From: an uncultured Clostridia bacterium
GTDB lineage: Bacteria; Bacillota; Clostridia; Oscillospirales; Acutalibacteraceae
DNA: 25,347 bases
NCBI GenBank assembly: GCA_937898195.1
Contig: CALEJD010000012.1
Span: 1 to 25,347 of the forward strand
Direction: 5' to 3'
The notes beneath the pieces were generated by a model. It saw only the letters and a program-made list of their open reading frames with translations, did not search any database and was not told the DNA's origin. Shown one piece after another: positions 11,969-19,820 of the stretch (position 1 is the stretch's first letter; every line of letters starts with the position of its first letter). Position numbers and translations under genes: made by a program.

Positions 11969-13411
11969 ATGGCAAAATTAGATAGTCTTAAACCGTTAAA
12001 TGTGTTTAAATACTTCGAAGAAATATGCAACATTCCACACGGCTCAGAGAATATGAATGCTATTTCTGAATATTGCGTAAAGTTTGCTGAAAATCATTCA
12101 CTTAAATATATCCGTGACGACGCAAACAATGTAATTATTTTTAAATCTGCAACTGCTGGCTATGAAAACGCAGAGCCTGTTATCTTGCAAGGCCATCTTG
12201 ATATGGTTTGTCAGAAAACAGAAGAATCAAATATTGATTTTATGAAAGACGGACTCGATTTGTTTATAGATGGTGATTTTGTTAAGGCTCGCAACACAAC
12301 ATTGGGTGCAGATAACGGAATCGCAGTTGCAATGATTCTTGCTATTCTTGAAAGTGATGAAATTTCTCATCCTGAAATTCAGGCGGTTTTCACAACTGAC
12401 GAAGAAATCGGTATGATTGGTGCAGGTAAGCTTGATATGAGTGTGCTCACTGCTAAAAAAATGATTAACCTTGATGCCGAAGAAGACGATGCTATAACAG
12501 TTTCTTGTGCAGGTGGCAGTGATTTTAAGGCAGTTATTCCAGTTAACCGTGTGAAACAAACAGGCACAAAAATCACAGTAACACTCAAAGGTCTTAAAGG
12601 TGGACATTCAGGTGTTGAAATCGATAAGGGCAGAGTTAATGCAGATATTCTCGCAGGTCGTTTCTTGAATCATATGTCAAATATCTCTGATTTTGATATT
12701 ATCGCTATCAATGGTGGCAATAAGGGTAATGCAATTCCAAATCTTTGCAGAGTTGAACTCTGTGTAAAAAATCCCGATACATTCATAAAGAATGCCGAGA
12801 TGTATTTGGAAATTGTCAAAAAAGAAATTGGCGAGCGTGAAAATAATTTCGCACCAATGATTGAAATTGGCGAAAAAGCGGAATATGAAGTTTTGCATTC
12901 AGACTTGCGTGAAAAACTCATATTCACATTGGTTTGTGTGCCAAACGGAATTGTTGAAATGAGTGCTGAAATCAAAAACCTTGTTGAAACATCACTCAAC
13001 TTGGGTGTACTTTGCACAGAAACTGACAAAATCACTTTGCTTTTCACACTTCGAAGCAATAAGAAATCTGCTTTGCGCTTCCTTGAAGAAAAACTTAAAA
13101 CATTCTTCAAAGCAATTCCTTGCAAGATTTATACATCGGGTCATTATCCACCATGGGAATTCAAAGAAGATTCAATTCTTCAAGAAGTTTATAAAGAAGT
13201 ATATAAAGATATCTGTGGTTTTGAGCCAAAAGTCGAAGCGATTCACGCAGGGCTTGAATGTGGAATTTTTACATCTGCTATAAAAGGACTTGATTGTATT
13301 GCAATCGGACCTATGTTATATGATGTGCACACAGTTAATGAAAAACTCAGCATTTCATCAGTTGAGAAGATTTTTAATGTATTAATTTCACTTCTCAAAA
13401 AATGCAAATAA
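11969..13411 (+). CDS. pepD: PepD-like M20 aminoacyl-histidine dipeptidase
   Basis: The 480-residue cytosolic protein matches the M20C dipeptidase family in length and motifs. Metal ligands appear as GHLDMV (His76, Asp78), TTLGADNG (Asp115), TDEEIG (Glu145 catalytic, Glu146) and LDAEED (Asp169), with a late His in IHAGLECG. The dimerisation lid carries KGGHSGVEI and NAIPNLC. PepD cleaves Xaa-His and a range of other dipeptides using two metal ions. The start is the ATG at 11969, with CGGAGG about eight bases upstream; an upstream in-frame ATG at 11939 is before the transcript start. It is followed by an OPT transporter, so imported peptides could be broken down here. Confidence 0.94.
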   Translation: MAKLDSLKPLNVFKYFEEICNIPHGSENMNAISEYCVKFAENHSLKYIRDDANNVIIFKSATAGYENAEPVILQGHLDMVCQKTEESNIDFMKDGLDLFIDGDFVKARNTTLGADNGIAVAMILAILESDEISHPEIQAVFTTDEEIGMIGAGKLDMSVLTAKKMINLDAEEDDAITVSCAGGSDFKAVIPVNRVKQTGTKITVTLKGLKGGHSGVEIDKGRVNADILAGRFLNHMSNISDFDIIAINGGNKGNAIPNLCRVELCVKNPDTFIKNAEMYLEIVKKEIGERENNFAPMIEIGEKAEYEVLHSDLREKLIFTLVCVPNGIVEMSAEIKNLVETSLNLGVLCTETDKITLLFTLRSNKKSALRFLEEKLKTFFKAIPCKIYTSGHYPPWEFKEDSILQEVYKEVYKDICGFEPKVEAIHAGLECGIFTSAIKGLDCIAIGPMLYDVHTVNEKLSISSVEKIFNVLISLLKKCK

Positions 13412-13415
13412 TTTA

Positions 13416-13444
13416 TTGATTTTATTTTGAAGGTATGATAGAAT
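13416..13444 (+). promoter_or_regulatory. Promoter of the OPT transporter and PqqD-like genes
   Basis: TTGATT (13416-13421) and TAGAAT (13439-13444) have a 17-base spacer, with TGA before the -10. No terminator is seen after the dipeptidase gene, so read-through from it is also likely. The leader to the ATG at 13494 is about 43 bases. Confidence 0.7.
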
Positions 13445-13493
13445 AAACGCTCAAAAAGTGTTGATTATTCAACCGTGAAAGATTGGAGTATAT

Positions 13494-15407
13494 ATGGATA
13501 ACAAAAACGAATTCAAACCTTATATTCCTGCAAACAAAGTTACACCTGAAATAACAGTAGCATCTGTTGTAATGGGTATTCTTTTAGCAGTTGTATTTGG
13601 TGCAGCAAATGCTTACTTAGGACTTAGGGTAGGTATGACGGTTTCAGCTTCAATTCCTGCAGCTGTTATCGCAATGGGAGTTATTCGCATTGTAATGCGC
13701 AAAAACTCAATTCTTGAAAGTAATATTGTTCAAACAGTTGGCTCTGCAGGTGAATCACTTGCAGCGGGTGCTATTTTCACTCTTCCTGCGCTCTTCCTTT
13801 GGGCAGCAGAAGGCAAAATGGACAAGCCAAGTATGATTGAAATCACTCTTATTGCACTTCTTGGTGGCTTGTTGGGTGTTTTCTTTATGGTGCCACTTCG
13901 CAATGCCTTGATTGTTAAAGAACATGGCACATTGCCTTATCCAGAAGGCACAGCTTGTGCAGAAGTTCTTTTAGCAGGTGAAAAAGGTGGCGCAAATGCA
14001 GGCACAGTTTTCGCAGGTATGGGATTCGCGGCGCTCTTTAAATTTATTATTGACGGACTTAAAGTTGTGTCAGGCGAAATTTCACTTAAATTTAAAGGCT
14101 ATGCAGGTGAAATCGGAACACAGATTTATCCCGCTGTTATGAGCGTTGGTTTTATCTGCGGACCAAGAATTTCTTCTTATATGTTTGCGGGCGGTCTTCT
14201 TAGCTGGATGGTTATTATTCCATTAATTGTACTTTTCGGCTCTGAAATCGTGCTTTATCCTGGCACTATTTCAATCGGAGAAATGTTTGCCGAGAGTGGT
14301 GCAAGCGAAATTTGGAGCACATATATCAGATATATCGGTGCAGGTGCTTTGGCAGCGGGCGGTATTATCAGCCTTATCAAATCATTACCACTTATTGTTA
14401 AAACCTTTGCAGGCGCAATGAAGAGTATTTCAGGTGCAGGCGCTACATCAAATGAACGCACAGCACAAGATATCAATCTTAAAGTTGTTATTATTGCAAT
14501 CCTTGTTCTCACACTTCTTGTATGGATTATTCCTGCAATCCCTGTTTCACTTTTAGGTGCATTTATTGTTGTTATTTTCGGTTTCTTCTTTGCAACAGTT
14601 TCTTCAAGAATGGTTGGACTTGTTGGTAGCAGTAACAACCCTGTTTCTGGTATGGCAATCGCAACACTTCTTATTGCAACACTCATTCTTAAAGTAACAG
14701 GTGCCGAAGGCGCTGCAGGTATGGCAAGCGCTATTGCAATTGGCTCAATTATATGTATCGTTTCTGCTATTGCAGGTGATACATCACAAGACCTTAAAAC
14801 AGGTTATATTCTTGGTGCAACACCAAAGAAACAACAGATTGGTGAAGTTTTAGGCGTTGTTTCAGCAGCTCTTGCAATTGGTGGAACACTCTACATTCTT
14901 GACAGCGCTTGGGGCTTTGGTTCAGATGAACTCGGTGCACCACAGGCTACACTTATGAAACTTATTATCGAAGGTGTTATGGGAGGCAATCTTCCTTGGG
15001 GACTCGTTCTTATCGGTGTTTGTATTGCTCTCGTTGTTGAACTTATCGGTATTCCAGTTCTTCCATTTGCTATCGGTGTTTATCTTCCTGTTCAGCTTAA
15101 CGCTTGCATTATGATTGGTGGCGTTATCCGTCTTGTTATGGAAAAACTTAAAAAGAGCGAAGACGACAAGAAAGAAATCATTAACGATGGTGTTCTCTTC
15201 TGTTCAGGTATGATTGCCGGTGAAGGTCTTGTTGGTATTTTACTCGCACTTCTTGCAGTATTTGGTGTAGATAAATTTGTTGACCTTGGTTCAAGATTTA
15301 ATATTCCAACACCTGTGCTTACAATCGGTGGCATTGTTCTTTTTGCAATTACAATTCTTACTGTTCTTAAATTCTCAATATGGAAAAAGAGAGATAAGAA
15401 ATCATGA
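13494..15407 (+). CDS. OPT-family oligopeptide transporter
   Basis: The 637-residue protein is almost entirely membrane helices and has the OPT pattern. It opens with FKPYIPANKVTPEITVASVV, then GAANAYLGLRVGMTVSASIP, an HGTLPYPEGTACAEVL segment, NNPVSGMAIATLL, GDTSQDLKTGYILGATPKKQ and IPVLPFAIGVYLP. Family members import oligopeptides or metal chelates by proton symport. GGAG is about seven bases before the ATG. It lies after a dipeptidase gene and overlaps the next gene by ATGA, so a peptide-uptake role fits better than metal uptake. Substrate not provable from sequence. Confidence 0.94.
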   Translation: MDNKNEFKPYIPANKVTPEITVASVVMGILLAVVFGAANAYLGLRVGMTVSASIPAAVIAMGVIRIVMRKNSILESNIVQTVGSAGESLAAGAIFTLPALFLWAAEGKMDKPSMIEITLIALLGGLLGVFFMVPLRNALIVKEHGTLPYPEGTACAEVLLAGEKGGANAGTVFAGMGFAALFKFIIDGLKVVSGEISLKFKGYAGEIGTQIYPAVMSVGFICGPRISSYMFAGGLLSWMVIIPLIVLFGSEIVLYPGTISIGEMFAESGASEIWSTYIRYIGAGALAAGGIISLIKSLPLIVKTFAGAMKSISGAGATSNERTAQDINLKVVIIAILVLTLLVWIIPAIPVSLLGAFIVVIFGFFFATVSSRMVGLVGSSNNPVSGMAIATLLIATLILKVTGAEGAAGMASAIAIGSIICIVSAIAGDTSQDLKTGYILGATPKKQQIGEVLGVVSAALAIGGTLYILDSAWGFGSDELGAPQATLMKLIIEGVMGGNLPWGLVLIGVCIALVVELIGIPVLPFAIGVYLPVQLNACIMIGGVIRLVMEKLKKSEDDKKEIINDGVLFCSGMIAGEGLVGILLALLAVFGVDKFVDLGSRFNIPTPVLTIGGIVLFAITILTVLKFSIWKKRDKKS

Positions 15408-15751
15408 GCCGTAAATTAGTTACTGAAAATTATCTTGATAAAATCCCTGTGCACAAAGACGGACTTAACTGGACAGTTGATGAAAATGGTGAAATAACTC
15501 TTGAAGTTGAGAATAGGGGACTTGCAAATAAATTGGCACAAACTATTCTCAAAAAGCCAAAAGTGAGCTTTCTTCACCTTGATGAAATGGGCAACTTTAT
15601 TTGGCCACTTATTGACGGTGAACAAAATGTTTATAAATTAGGCAAACTTGTAAAAGAGAAATTCGGTGACAAAGCTGAGCCACTTTATGAACGCCTTGCA
15701 CAATACTTTCAAATTCTTGAAAGCTATGGATTTATAATCTGGAAAGAATAA
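15404..15751 (+). CDS. PqqD-like small protein coupled to the OPT transporter
   Basis: The 115-residue protein has a winged-helix PqqD-like core. A variable N-terminus (DGLNWTVDENGEITLEVENR) precedes FLHLDEMGNFIWPLIDG, a helix set YKLGKLVKEKFGDKAEPLYE and a closing ILESYGFI. PqqD domains bind leader peptides for radical-SAM peptide-modifying enzymes. No such enzyme or precursor peptide is nearby. The start codon overlaps the OPT stop (ATGA), so the two proteins are made together, and a very strong terminator follows. I recall this OPT-PqqD pair as common in Clostridia, which suggests a transporter-linked or peptide-binding role rather than natural-product biosynthesis. Function unproven. Confidence 0.85.
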   Translation: MSRKLVTENYLDKIPVHKDGLNWTVDENGEITLEVENRGLANKLAQTILKKPKVSFLHLDEMGNFIWPLIDGEQNVYKLGKLVKEKFGDKAEPLYERLAQYFQILESYGFIIWKE

Positions 15752-15756
15752 AATGT

Positions 15757-15790
15757 GAACTGACTATAGTTTTATAGTCAGTTCTTTTTT
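15757..15790 (+). terminator. Strong terminator of the dipeptidase-OPT-PqqD unit
   Basis: GAACTGACTATA (15757-15768) pairs perfectly with TATAGTCAGTTC (15773-15784), a 12-pair stem with a four-base loop, followed by six T (15785-15790). Confidence 0.95.
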
Positions 15791-15799
15791 GTTTTATTA

Positions 15800-15828
15800 T
15801 TGCTATTCTTTAACTTACATGTTAAAAT
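15800..15828 (+). promoter_or_regulatory. Promoter of the DUF6472 gene
   Basis: TTGCTA (15800-15805) and TAAAAT (15823-15828) have a 17-base spacer. A small palindrome (TTTAAC 15809-15814, GTTAAA 15821-15826) overlaps the -10. The start would be near 15835, a leader of about 32 bases. Confidence 0.6.
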
Positions 15829-15866
15829 TTATATATGAAATATTTATAATTTCAGGGAGAATTAAA

Positions 15867-16046
15867 ATGGCAAAAACAAATTGTGAAACTTGTGTAAATT
15901 ATTATTACGACGATGAGCTAGAAGAATATTGCTGTGACATTAATCTTGACGAAGACGAAATGGTGCGCTTTTTGACTTCATCAAACTATCAATGTCCTTA
16001 TTACAGACTCTATGATGAGTACGGAATTGTCAAAAAACAGAATTAG
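15867..16046 (+). CDS. DUF6472-type small Cys-rich protein
   Basis: The 59-residue protein has five cysteines: CETC (6-9), CC (22-23) and Cys43 in a CPYYR motif. The acidic middle reads INLDEDEMVRFL. The spacing suggests a small metal-binding fold. It matches the DUF6472 pattern (a CxxC-VNY start, CD(I/V)NLDEDEM, NCPYY) as recalled for Clostridia. The start at the ATG 15867 has AGGGAG seven bases upstream; a longer in-frame ORF opening at 15789 lies inside the preceding terminator and has no ribosome site. Nothing is known of its function. A long inverted repeat starts nine bases after its stop. Confidence 0.85.
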   Translation: MAKTNCETCVNYYYDDELEEYCCDINLDEDEMVRFLTSSNYQCPYYRLYDEYGIVKKQN

Positions 16047-16054
16047 TTTTTGGT

Positions 16055-16094
16055 TATACTGATAATTGAAATTTTTATCAATTATCGGTATAAT
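16055..16094. promoter_or_regulatory. Promoter of the YhhN-symporter unit inside a 15-bp inverted repeat
   Basis: TTGAAA (16066-16071) and perfect TATAAT (16089-16094) have a 17-base spacer, a near-ideal rightward sigma-A promoter. The arms 16055-16069 and 16078-16092 form a 15-pair inverted repeat with one T-G mismatch and an eight-base centre. They overlap the -35 and most of the -10. It could be an operator or, in RNA, a weak stop for the DUF6472 transcript (a run of five T begins at 16096). Confidence 0.72.
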
Positions 16095-16124
16095 ATTTTT
16101 ATATGTGAAATAGGGGGCTTTTTT

Positions 16125-16850
16125 ATGGAAGGATTAGTAATTGGCGTAATCGCGTTAGGCGTTATTGTTACTATATTTTTCTTGGCATTAAGAGTCACAA
16201 AAGGTGGCTTGGGTGCAATGTTTGTTAAAGCGGGTGCATCTGCTTGCTTTATCGGTACGGCATTCATTACCTTTGCCTATAACATTGAAAAAAATGGCTA
16301 TGACCAACACAATTTTGAATATGGCATTTTAATGTTGTTAGGTTTCATATTCAGCTTGTTGGGTGACATCTGGCTTGACCTTAAATATGTACATAAAGAA
16401 TGCACAAGACCTTATACTTATGCAGGATTCATCTGCTTTATGATTGGTCACACATTCTTCATTCCTGCAATTTTATTGAACTTTGCAGAATATGAATGGT
16501 GGATGGTTCCACATCTTATTGGCTCTTGCGTTGTTTTTGCTGTGGGCACAGGGCTTATGGAAAAAATCAACAAGAATCTTGATTATGGTGAATTTAGATT
16601 AATTACATTGGTTTATGCACTCTTTGTGGCAGCGACAATGTTCTGCTCAATCAACGGCTTCTTCCTTTTCGGACATTCAAAGAAATTCTTGATTTTGATG
16701 ATTGGTTCAGTTGCATTCGTGCTTTCAGACCTTGTTCTTTCATCAATCTATTTCGAAAAAGGCAAGAATACAAAAGTGAATGTTATTATAAACCATACAC
16801 TTTATTATTTAGCACAGTTCTTGTTCGCAAGTACACTTTTATTTAACTAA
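16125..16850 (+). CDS. YhhN-family membrane protein (lysoplasmalogenase-like)
   Basis: The 241-residue protein has about eight membrane segments and YhhN/TMEM86 landmarks: FSLLGDIWLDL (Asp81, Asp85), GHTFFIPAIL, FVLSDLVLS (Asp202) and a final NHTLYYLAQFL. Human TMEM86B and some bacterial relatives hydrolyse the vinyl-ether bond of lysoplasmalogens. Plasmalogens occur in anaerobic Clostridia, so the role is plausible here. The start is the ATG at 16125 after AGGGGG and the promoter at 16066-16094; the upstream in-frame ATG at 16050 is before the transcript start. It is 11 bases from the symporter gene and shares its transcript. Confidence 0.88.
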   Translation: MEGLVIGVIALGVIVTIFFLALRVTKGGLGAMFVKAGASACFIGTAFITFAYNIEKNGYDQHNFEYGILMLLGFIFSLLGDIWLDLKYVHKECTRPYTYAGFICFMIGHTFFIPAILLNFAEYEWWMVPHLIGSCVVFAVGTGLMEKINKNLDYGEFRLITLVYALFVAATMFCSINGFFLFGHSKKFLILMIGSVAFVLSDLVLSSIYFEKGKNTKVNVIINHTLYYLAQFLFASTLLFN

Positions 16851-16861
16851 GGAGAACTAAA

Positions 16862-18367
16862 ATGGAAAACAAAAAATATGTTCCTAAAAAAGAATTAACT
16901 GCTTTTTGTGTTGCAGGTTTAGGTCAAGGTATGATATATGCTTTAATGTCAAGTTATATCAGTGACTATTATCTCAACGTTTTGCAGTTGACACCAATGT
17001 TTGTATTGTTACTTATGCTTTTGGCACGTGTTTGGGATGCTATCAATGACCCACTTATGGGTATGATTGTTGACAGAAGCAATCTTAAAAGTGGTAAAAT
17101 GATTCCGTTTATTCGTTTTGCACTTGTTCCGATTGCTGCTGTTACATTGCTTATGTATTTAAGCCCTGACCTTCCAAAGACAGAACTTATGATTTATTCA
17201 GCAATCGTTTATGTTGCTTGGGGTATGATTTACACAGTTGGTGACGTTTCATTCTGGGGTCTTCCAAATGTTATCACACCTGATTCAGAAGAGCGTAGTT
17301 CAGTAATTTCTGTAAGTAAAATTTATAACTCAATCGGTTCAGCAGTACCTGAAGTTCTTTTCCTTGTAGTTGGTCTTGTAATTGCTGCTTGGGTTAAAAA
17401 TCAAGAAGTTGCTCCAGACCCACTTATGGTTCAAAAGAGAAAATATCTCATTATGGCAATCGTAACAGTAGGACTTGGCACAATTCTTTATTCACGTGTT
17501 TGCACAGGTGTTAAAGAAAGAGTTAAAATGCCTGTTCGCAAGCGTCAACCAGATGAACCATCACAGCTTGCTCGTGTATTCAAATGCAAACCACTTGTTC
17601 TCGTTCTCTTAATGGGTGTCCTTTCAAGTGGACGTTATATGGTTTCAGCAGCAGCTATCCATGTTGCTCGTTATTCTTTCTATATCGGTCCTGACCTTGC
17701 AACTCTTGCAACAGAAGCAGAAAGAATTGCTGCTATTGAGTCAAGTATCTCAACAGTTAAAACTGTTTTCCAGATTAGCTCAATCGTTGGTCTTTTCGGC
17801 GCAACACTCTTTATGCCAAAACTTATGAAAAAGTTTGACTATAAGAAACTTGTCATCACAACTTGCCTTGCAGGTTTTGTAGCAAGTATTATTACAACTA
17901 TTGTTGGTTGGTTTACAATGAATCTTTATGCTTGTATTCCATTTATCATTATTTCTTGTATTCCACTTGGTGTTATTAACACAGTTTCACTTGCAATGAT
18001 TGGTGACTGTCTTGACTTTATGGAACTTAAAACGGGCTTCCGTGACAATGCTCTCGGTGCTGCTTGCCAAGGTTTCATTAACAAAATCGGTAATGCATTC
18101 GCGACATCAGGTATCGTTATTATGTATATGGTAATCGGTCTTGACCCTGCTCAGATGCTTTCATCAACTTCAGTTGTGTCAGCACTTGATATGCCACCTG
18201 AAATGAGATTTGCAATGTTCTCACTCGTTTCAATCGTACCTGGTATCAGCATGCTTCTCTGCTCAATCCCAATGTTCTTCTATAAGATTGCGGGCAAAGA
18301 GAAAAAAGATATGATTGCACAACTTCAAGCAAAGCGTGAGTCAGAAGGCTTCGTTGTAACAGAATAA
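16862..18367 (+). CDS. GPH-type sugar:cation symporter (major facilitator superfamily)
   Basis: The 501-residue protein has about 12 membrane helices and the glycoside-pentoside-hexuronide symporter hallmarks: RVWDAINDPLMGMIVDRS near helix 2, YTVGDVSFWGLPNVITPD, a KKFDYKKL loop and MIGDCLDFMELKTGFRDNALG in the second half. GPH proteins (MelB, LacS type) import sugars with sodium or protons. An extracytoplasmic or loop insert (PDLATLATEAERIAAIESS) is present. GGAG lies eight bases before the ATG. No phosphotransferase-type regulatory domain is fused. The GH2 enzyme and cytosolic sulfatase elsewhere in the window fit sugar import, but the substrate is unknown. Confidence 0.92.
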   Translation: MENKKYVPKKELTAFCVAGLGQGMIYALMSSYISDYYLNVLQLTPMFVLLLMLLARVWDAINDPLMGMIVDRSNLKSGKMIPFIRFALVPIAAVTLLMYLSPDLPKTELMIYSAIVYVAWGMIYTVGDVSFWGLPNVITPDSEERSSVISVSKIYNSIGSAVPEVLFLVVGLVIAAWVKNQEVAPDPLMVQKRKYLIMAIVTVGLGTILYSRVCTGVKERVKMPVRKRQPDEPSQLARVFKCKPLVLVLLMGVLSSGRYMVSAAAIHVARYSFYIGPDLATLATEAERIAAIESSISTVKTVFQISSIVGLFGATLFMPKLMKKFDYKKLVITTCLAGFVASIITTIVGWFTMNLYACIPFIIISCIPLGVINTVSLAMIGDCLDFMELKTGFRDNALGAACQGFINKIGNAFATSGIVIMYMVIGLDPAQMLSSTSVVSALDMPPEMRFAMFSLVSIVPGISMLLCSIPMFFYKIAGKEKKDMIAQLQAKRESEGFVVTE

Positions 18368-18372
18368 AACAC

Positions 18373-18407
18373 AATAACCGCTGACATAATCTTCAGCGGT
18401 TATTTTT
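18373..18407 (+). terminator. Terminator after the symporter, abutting the next ribosome site
   Basis: AATAACCGCTGA (18373-18384) pairs perfectly with TCAGCGGTTATT (18393-18404), followed by T to 18407. The next gene's ribosome site AGGTG begins at 18410, leaving no room for a promoter between them. Confidence 0.92.
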
Positions 18408-18419
18408 ATAGGTGATATT

Positions 18420-19766
18420 ATGAGCTTTAAATTTTTAGTTTTAACAGACCCACATTTTTTTGATACAAATTTAGGTTGCTCTGGTCCTGATTATGAAGAC
18501 TTTATGCACTATGAGCAGAAATGCTTTGCTGAAACAGAAAGTATCAATAATGCTGTGTTTAAATATTTAGGTGAAACCGACATTGCAGACACAGTTATAA
18601 TCGTTGGTGACTTAACTCAGAACGGTGAGAGAAAAAGCCACGAAAAGTTTATAAAACTTCTTTATGGTATTAAGGCCAAGGGTAAAAAAGTTTATCTTAT
18701 TACTGCTGACCACGACTGGAAAAATGACCCGTTCGCATTCGGTGAGAATGGTAGATATATGCCCGAGCCAACACCAAAAGAAGACCTTATTAAACTTTAT
18801 AATGACTTTGGATTCAGCGATGCAATCGCAGTTGATAGTGAGCATCTCTCTTATGTGGCACAGTTAAGTGCTGGGGTAAGACTTCTCGCAATCAATGCAG
18901 ATATAAAAACAAAAGGACAGTTCAGTTTAACTGAAAAACAGGTTGAATGGATTAAAGAGCAAACTAAAAAGGCGAGAGAAGAAAAACAGACAATGTTCGC
19001 AATCTGCCATTATCCTGTTCTCCCAATTCAACCACTTTTCTCAATAATCAAATCAGCACTTATGTATGATTATAAATCAGTTGCAACACTTCTTGCTGAT
19101 GAAGGTGTGCACCTTGTTTTCACAGGACATATGCACAACCAAAGTATTAACGAGTTTACTACTGAAAAGGGTAATAAATTCTTTGATGTAACAACAGGCT
19201 CAATTATTGCAGACCCGTCATATATAAGACTTGTAACTCTCAACGAAAACAAAGCACAAATTGAGAGTATCGCAACACCTGATTTCCAGTATGACACAAA
19301 AGGTATGACTTGCAAAGAATATCTAACAAGTGTATTCGATGCTATGATTAGAAACATTCTTCTTGACTTGCGTGACGACACCACAAGAGCAATGAGAAAG
19401 TTTCATATCAAAGAGAGCAAAGGTCTTATATTTGCTCTCCGCATAGCAGGAAAAATCCTTTGTTCCGTAAAACTTGGCACACTTGCAAGATTGCTATTTA
19501 TCAAGTGTGACAAGAGCATAAGAAAAGTGAAGCTCATAGATTATGCAACAGTACTTGTGCGAAATATCTTCCGTGGTAATCAAACCTATAATAAGGGAAC
19601 TCCTGAAGGGGATGTATTCATCGCATTCGTTAACAGAATTAAACCAATTCTCAAAAAAATCAGCGTTAAATACCCTTATGGTGAAAAGGTTGACCTTGCC
19701 GAATTGCTCATAAACACAGCAGGTAATTACGGCTACGACGATTATAGCACCGAGATTAAATGGTAA
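18420..19766 (+). CDS. Cytosolic metallophosphoesterase with a variant GNH motif
   Basis: The 448-residue protein has a calcineurin-like core: DPH (10-12), GDLTQNGE (Asp64), TADHD (95-99), CHYPV (His197) and GHMHN (His237, His239). The usual GNH(D/E) Asn is replaced by Asp97, a possible change at a metal ligand. A C-terminal extension (about 300-448, basic and helical) is not part of the core. No signal peptide, so unlike the exported enzyme at 4615 it is cytosolic. Start: AGGTGA six bases upstream. The gene sits directly behind a terminator, so its transcription probably depends on read-through or a promoter inside the symporter gene. Substrate unknown. Confidence 0.9.
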   Translation: MSFKFLVLTDPHFFDTNLGCSGPDYEDFMHYEQKCFAETESINNAVFKYLGETDIADTVIIVGDLTQNGERKSHEKFIKLLYGIKAKGKKVYLITADHDWKNDPFAFGENGRYMPEPTPKEDLIKLYNDFGFSDAIAVDSEHLSYVAQLSAGVRLLAINADIKTKGQFSLTEKQVEWIKEQTKKAREEKQTMFAICHYPVLPIQPLFSIIKSALMYDYKSVATLLADEGVHLVFTGHMHNQSINEFTTEKGNKFFDVTTGSIIADPSYIRLVTLNENKAQIESIATPDFQYDTKGMTCKEYLTSVFDAMIRNILLDLRDDTTRAMRKFHIKESKGLIFALRIAGKILCSVKLGTLARLLFIKCDKSIRKVKLIDYATVLVRNIFRGNQTYNKGTPEGDVFIAFVNRIKPILKKISVKYPYGEKVDLAELLINTAGNYGYDDYSTEIKW

Positions 19767-19820
19767 CAAAATTTACTATTATGATATATAATTTTAATTA
19801 TAATGATAGGGGGTTAGGGT

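Noticed and set aside
12670..13125. Long antisense open frame of about 150 codons within the dipeptidase gene
   Set aside because: It mirrors the codon pattern of the real gene, has no ribosome site and reads as low-complexity Ser/Ile/Lys-rich sequence.
14255..14686. Antisense open frame of about 140 codons within the OPT transporter gene
   Set aside because: Rich in Ile, Ala, Pro and Thr as expected for the reverse of membrane-helix codons; no ribosome site or family pattern.
19787..19804. TATAAT hexamers before the TPR gene as its promoter
   Set aside because: Neither has a recognisable -35 at 16-18 bases, and in A+T-rich DNA such hexamers arise by chance.
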